A stretch of DNA of 34,070 bases, from the IMG/VR virus record IMGVR_UViG_3300048922_000095, positions 1 to 34,070 of that record, one strand, 5' to 3'. The DNA is from a virus. Below, piece after piece: positions 32,211 to 34,070 of the stretch (within the stretch, counting starts at the first letter, position 1; each line of letters starts with the position of its first letter). A program made the translations under genes and the position numbers. The notes beneath the pieces were generated by a model. That model ran no database searches. It was given only the letters and a program-made list of their open reading frames with translations, and was not told the origin of the DNA.

Positions 32211-32234
32211 CTTTTCATTCTATACCACAATATC

Positions 32235-32268
32235 ATTTTAGCATATTGAATATGGGAAATGTGGGAAT
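32235..32268 (-). promoter_or_regulatory. Candidate late promoter, copy A (tail-hub operon)
   Basis: On the minus strand ATTCCCACATTTCCCA (32268-32253), a 9-nt gap and extended -10 TGCTAAAAT (32243-32235). The element matches copy B at 16437-16470 in the 16-mer, spacing and -10. Confidence 0.7.
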
Positions 32269-32609
32269 GTTTTATCAAAAAAAAGAGACAAAATACTATG
32301 ACTTCCTTTTTGCTAAGGTCAACAAAATTTCTGCTACTAAATAAAAAATTTTTTATTCAAAAAACAATAAATTTATTTATATAAATACATATTTCATTTA
32401 TTAATGGTAAGTATATTAATATAATCATATTAACAAGATTAAATAATCATTTTTCTAATAATTAAAATTATAAAGTATTATTAATATTTTTTTATTAAAT
32501 TAAATAATATTTTATATCACATATATTATTATATTATAGTTTATTATTTTTGTTAATGATTTATAGAAATGGAGATTCTAAATTAAATCAATTTTTTAAG
32601 GAGGTTATT
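32269..32609. other. Extremely AT-rich gap at the right junction
   Basis: No gene is visible. From about 32340 to 32560 the sequence is almost entirely A and T, far above the rest of the window, which suggests imported DNA. It contains the 12-bp repeat ACAAAATACTAT (32288-32299) shared with 3166-3177, and must hold the promoter of the plus-strand gene that follows, although the base bias prevents a firm call. Confidence 0.5.
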
Positions 32610-33794
32610 ATGGCAAGTATTGAAGAAATGTTAAATGGAGCAACTGCACAATATTTTAATGCACTTACTTCGAGTTTAAATTTGGATAGGTATAAATTTC
32701 AAATTATTTCACCAAGTATGCCTTTAGGTGAAACGTCAGATAGCATCTGGCAATTTTTTAATAACATACCACCAAAATCATTAATTAACAAATTTGATTT
32801 ATCAGGCGGCAATAAGTTTTACGATAATTATCGAGGTGCTTTATCATCTCTATTAGTTGCTGGTGGTAATAGAATCAAATTTATATTAGGTGATGACTAT
32901 GAAGATTGGTACAACTATTTAATCGGTTTAAATCCATTACCCACACCTCAAGAACTTCCTGATATATGTTTTAGATGGACCAGTATCCATGTACCAGATA
33001 AAGCTACTCCTTCAAGAAACGAATATGCGCGACAACTTAATAATCCAATAGGTATTGCACAATATTCCGTACTTGACCAAAACAACTTTATTAATGGGAT
33101 TCCAAATTTTAGCAGAAATTTAGATGACCTTAGATCTGCTATCACTCAGTCAAGCTCAAGTACTATAACTTATGATAGTTCAAATTATTCATCAGATGTT
33201 ACTGATACAAGGTCTGGTGGCAGTTTAAGTGGCTTTTATAAGACTTTTTTTGCTTCTGGTGATACCAATTCTTCTTCCTTGACAGAGAAAATATTGAGTA
33301 ACGGAATAAATGTTGACATTAAATTCGATAAAGTATGTATCTTCAGCGCTGCTCCAGGTTCCTGGTATTTATCCTCTGCTTTAAATATAGCATATAATAC
33401 TAAAGATAATACTGTTTGGGCTCCCGGAGCCAAGCCTGATTGGGAAGATTTTTTTGGTGAAAACGGTAGTATGTGTAGATTTTTAACTTCATTAATTGTA
33501 GTTGACGGAATTACACAGACTATAACATCTCATTCGTCATATTCGCTAGATGAAATTGATAATTATAATTCTGCAGCTTCTGGTGGTGTATGGCCATTTT
33601 TTAGTGCAGGTGGAGGCAGAAGTTTCTCGCATGAAGTAAAAATCAACAATAAAAATGAACTTGAGATTACAGTAAGTGCTCCTCTAGGAAACCCCTTGAT
33701 AATTGGTGCCAATGTCACAGATGTCAATTCTTTTTTAGGTGGAGGTCTGTTTTTTGTAATGGATCTTATTAAAAGTGGGGCAATAACAGTATAA
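32610..33794 (+). CDS. Unrecognised 394-residue protein
   Basis: Start ATG at 32610 (MASIEEMLNGATAQYF) follows TTAAGGAGGTTATT. No signal peptide or membrane segment. The N-terminal half is mixed alpha/beta with DSIWQFFNNIPPKSLINKFD and FILGDDYEDWYNYLIGLNPL. The centre is Ser/Thr-rich (TQSSSSTITYDSSNYSSDVT). The C-terminal half has CIFSAAPGSWYLSSALNIAY, SGGVWPFFSAGGGRSFSHEV and ends near PLIIGANVTDVNSFLGGG. It is AT-rich, stands alone on the plus strand, and is followed by a strong terminator and an insertion sequence, so it looks acquired. I cannot place it in a family. Confidence 0.75.
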   Translation: MASIEEMLNGATAQYFNALTSSLNLDRYKFQIISPSMPLGETSDSIWQFFNNIPPKSLINKFDLSGGNKFYDNYRGALSSLLVAGGNRIKFILGDDYEDWYNYLIGLNPLPTPQELPDICFRWTSIHVPDKATPSRNEYARQLNNPIGIAQYSVLDQNNFINGIPNFSRNLDDLRSAITQSSSSTITYDSSNYSSDVTDTRSGGSLSGFYKTFFASGDTNSSSLTEKILSNGINVDIKFDKVCIFSAAPGSWYLSSALNIAYNTKDNTVWAPGAKPDWEDFFGENGSMCRFLTSLIVVDGITQTITSHSSYSLDEIDNYNSAASGGVWPFFSAGGGRSFSHEVKINNKNELEITVSAPLGNPLIIGANVTDVNSFLGGGLFFVMDLIKSGAITV

Positions 33795-33876
33795 TCATTG
33801 TGAATTTGTTTTTATACTTTCAAATAGTTTATTAAATTATTTTAGGACTTTTGTAATTTATTTTAATTAAAATGTT

Positions 33877-33916
33877 CCTCCCAGTTTAATATTCAATTAA
33901 ATATTAAACTGGGAGG
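33877..33916 (+). terminator. Very strong terminator after the 394-residue gene
   Basis: A perfect 17-bp stem (CCTCCCAGTTTAATATT with its exact complement) around a 6-nt loop, followed by ATATTTTTATA. It ends 65 nt before the insertion-sequence ORF. Confidence 0.85.
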
Positions 33917-33981
33917 ATATTTTTATATAATGAAATGGGTAGAGGGTGCGGACATAATGTTGGACTCTGGAAGGAGTCAAG

Positions 33982-34070
33982 ATGCATTCTAAGTACACCA
34001 ATCAACAAGAAGAAATAGCACTAAAAGAATTTAAGCGAACAGGCTCTATCAGTGCTACCATACAAAAACT
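33982..34070 (+). mobile_element. Start of an insertion-sequence OrfA (IS3-like), cut by window edge
   Basis: ATG at 33982 with AAGGAG 6 nt upstream opens a frame that leaves the window. The 29 visible residues, HSKYTNQQEEIALKEFKRTG then SISATIQKL, have the N-terminal helix-turn-helix style of IS3-family OrfA (transposase DNA-binding subunit). An upstream GTGCGGACATAATG could be part of the left end. Family assignment is tentative, as only the beginning is present. Confidence 0.6.

Noticed and set aside
1-34070. CRISPR arrays, tRNA or rRNA genes
   Set aside because: No regularly spaced repeats, cloverleaf-like sequence or rRNA motifs were seen on either strand.

Overview
The window looks like a chromosomal segment of a low-GC Gram-positive anaerobe, most likely a Lachnospiraceae/Clostridium-type Firmicute. 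The reasons are strong AGGAGG ribosome sites, choline/glucan-binding-type cell-wall repeats on the lysis amidase, and XRE-type regulators and siphophage structural proteins of the kind seen in clostridial prophages. Most of it, roughly 3.4 to 32.3 kb, is a phage-derived element read almost entirely on the minus strand.

Layout. (1) 1-2971: cellular-type genes, an SPFH/flotillin-like protein running off the left edge and an alpha/beta hydrolase. (2) 3417-16370: a head and tail operon, read right to left: a 43-residue leader ORF, SPP1-type portal, scaffold, decoration protein, major capsid, connectors (with a Tad2-like anti-Thoeris gene among them), tail terminator, tail tube, frameshifted tail-assembly chaperones and a 1676-residue tape measure. 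(3) 16501-18451: a small ORF, two XRE regulators, an SOS-box promoter with an unknown plus-strand gene, and two silent tail-fibre C-terminal cassettes facing each other. (4) 18515-20427: amidase, holin, holin partner, XkdX-like protein and a small structural-type protein. (5) 20544-22524: two cargo genes with their own promoters, a secreted kelch/Ig-like protein and a small plus-strand ORF. (6) 22521-25908: tail fibre genes and a BRO-type antirepressor. (7) 26148-28973: a Septu-like ATPase plus HNH nuclease pair with its own promoter, a cell-wall-binding remnant and a two-TM membrane protein. (8) 29103-32160: a secreted protein, the Tal-like tail hub and a tail protein upstream of it. (9) 32610-34070: an extremely AT-rich gap, an unrecognised plus-strand protein and the start of an IS OrfA.

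The element is circularly permuted relative to an ordinary siphophage. The tail-hub, fibre and lysis block lies upstream of the portal-to-tape-measure block, and no terminase, integrase or replication gene is visible. The two blocks begin with near-identical promoter elements (a TTCCCA direct repeat plus extended -10), each followed within about 20 nt by an intrinsic terminator. This suggests shared activation and perhaps antitermination.

The strongest new observation is a shufflon-like system. The codon string for N-S-N-L occurs inside the fibre gene and at the head of two start-less C-terminal cassettes about 5.3-5.9 kb away, always in the same reading frame and as inverted repeats. Exchange at this site would swap the fibre's receptor-binding end. 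No recombinase gene is in the window.
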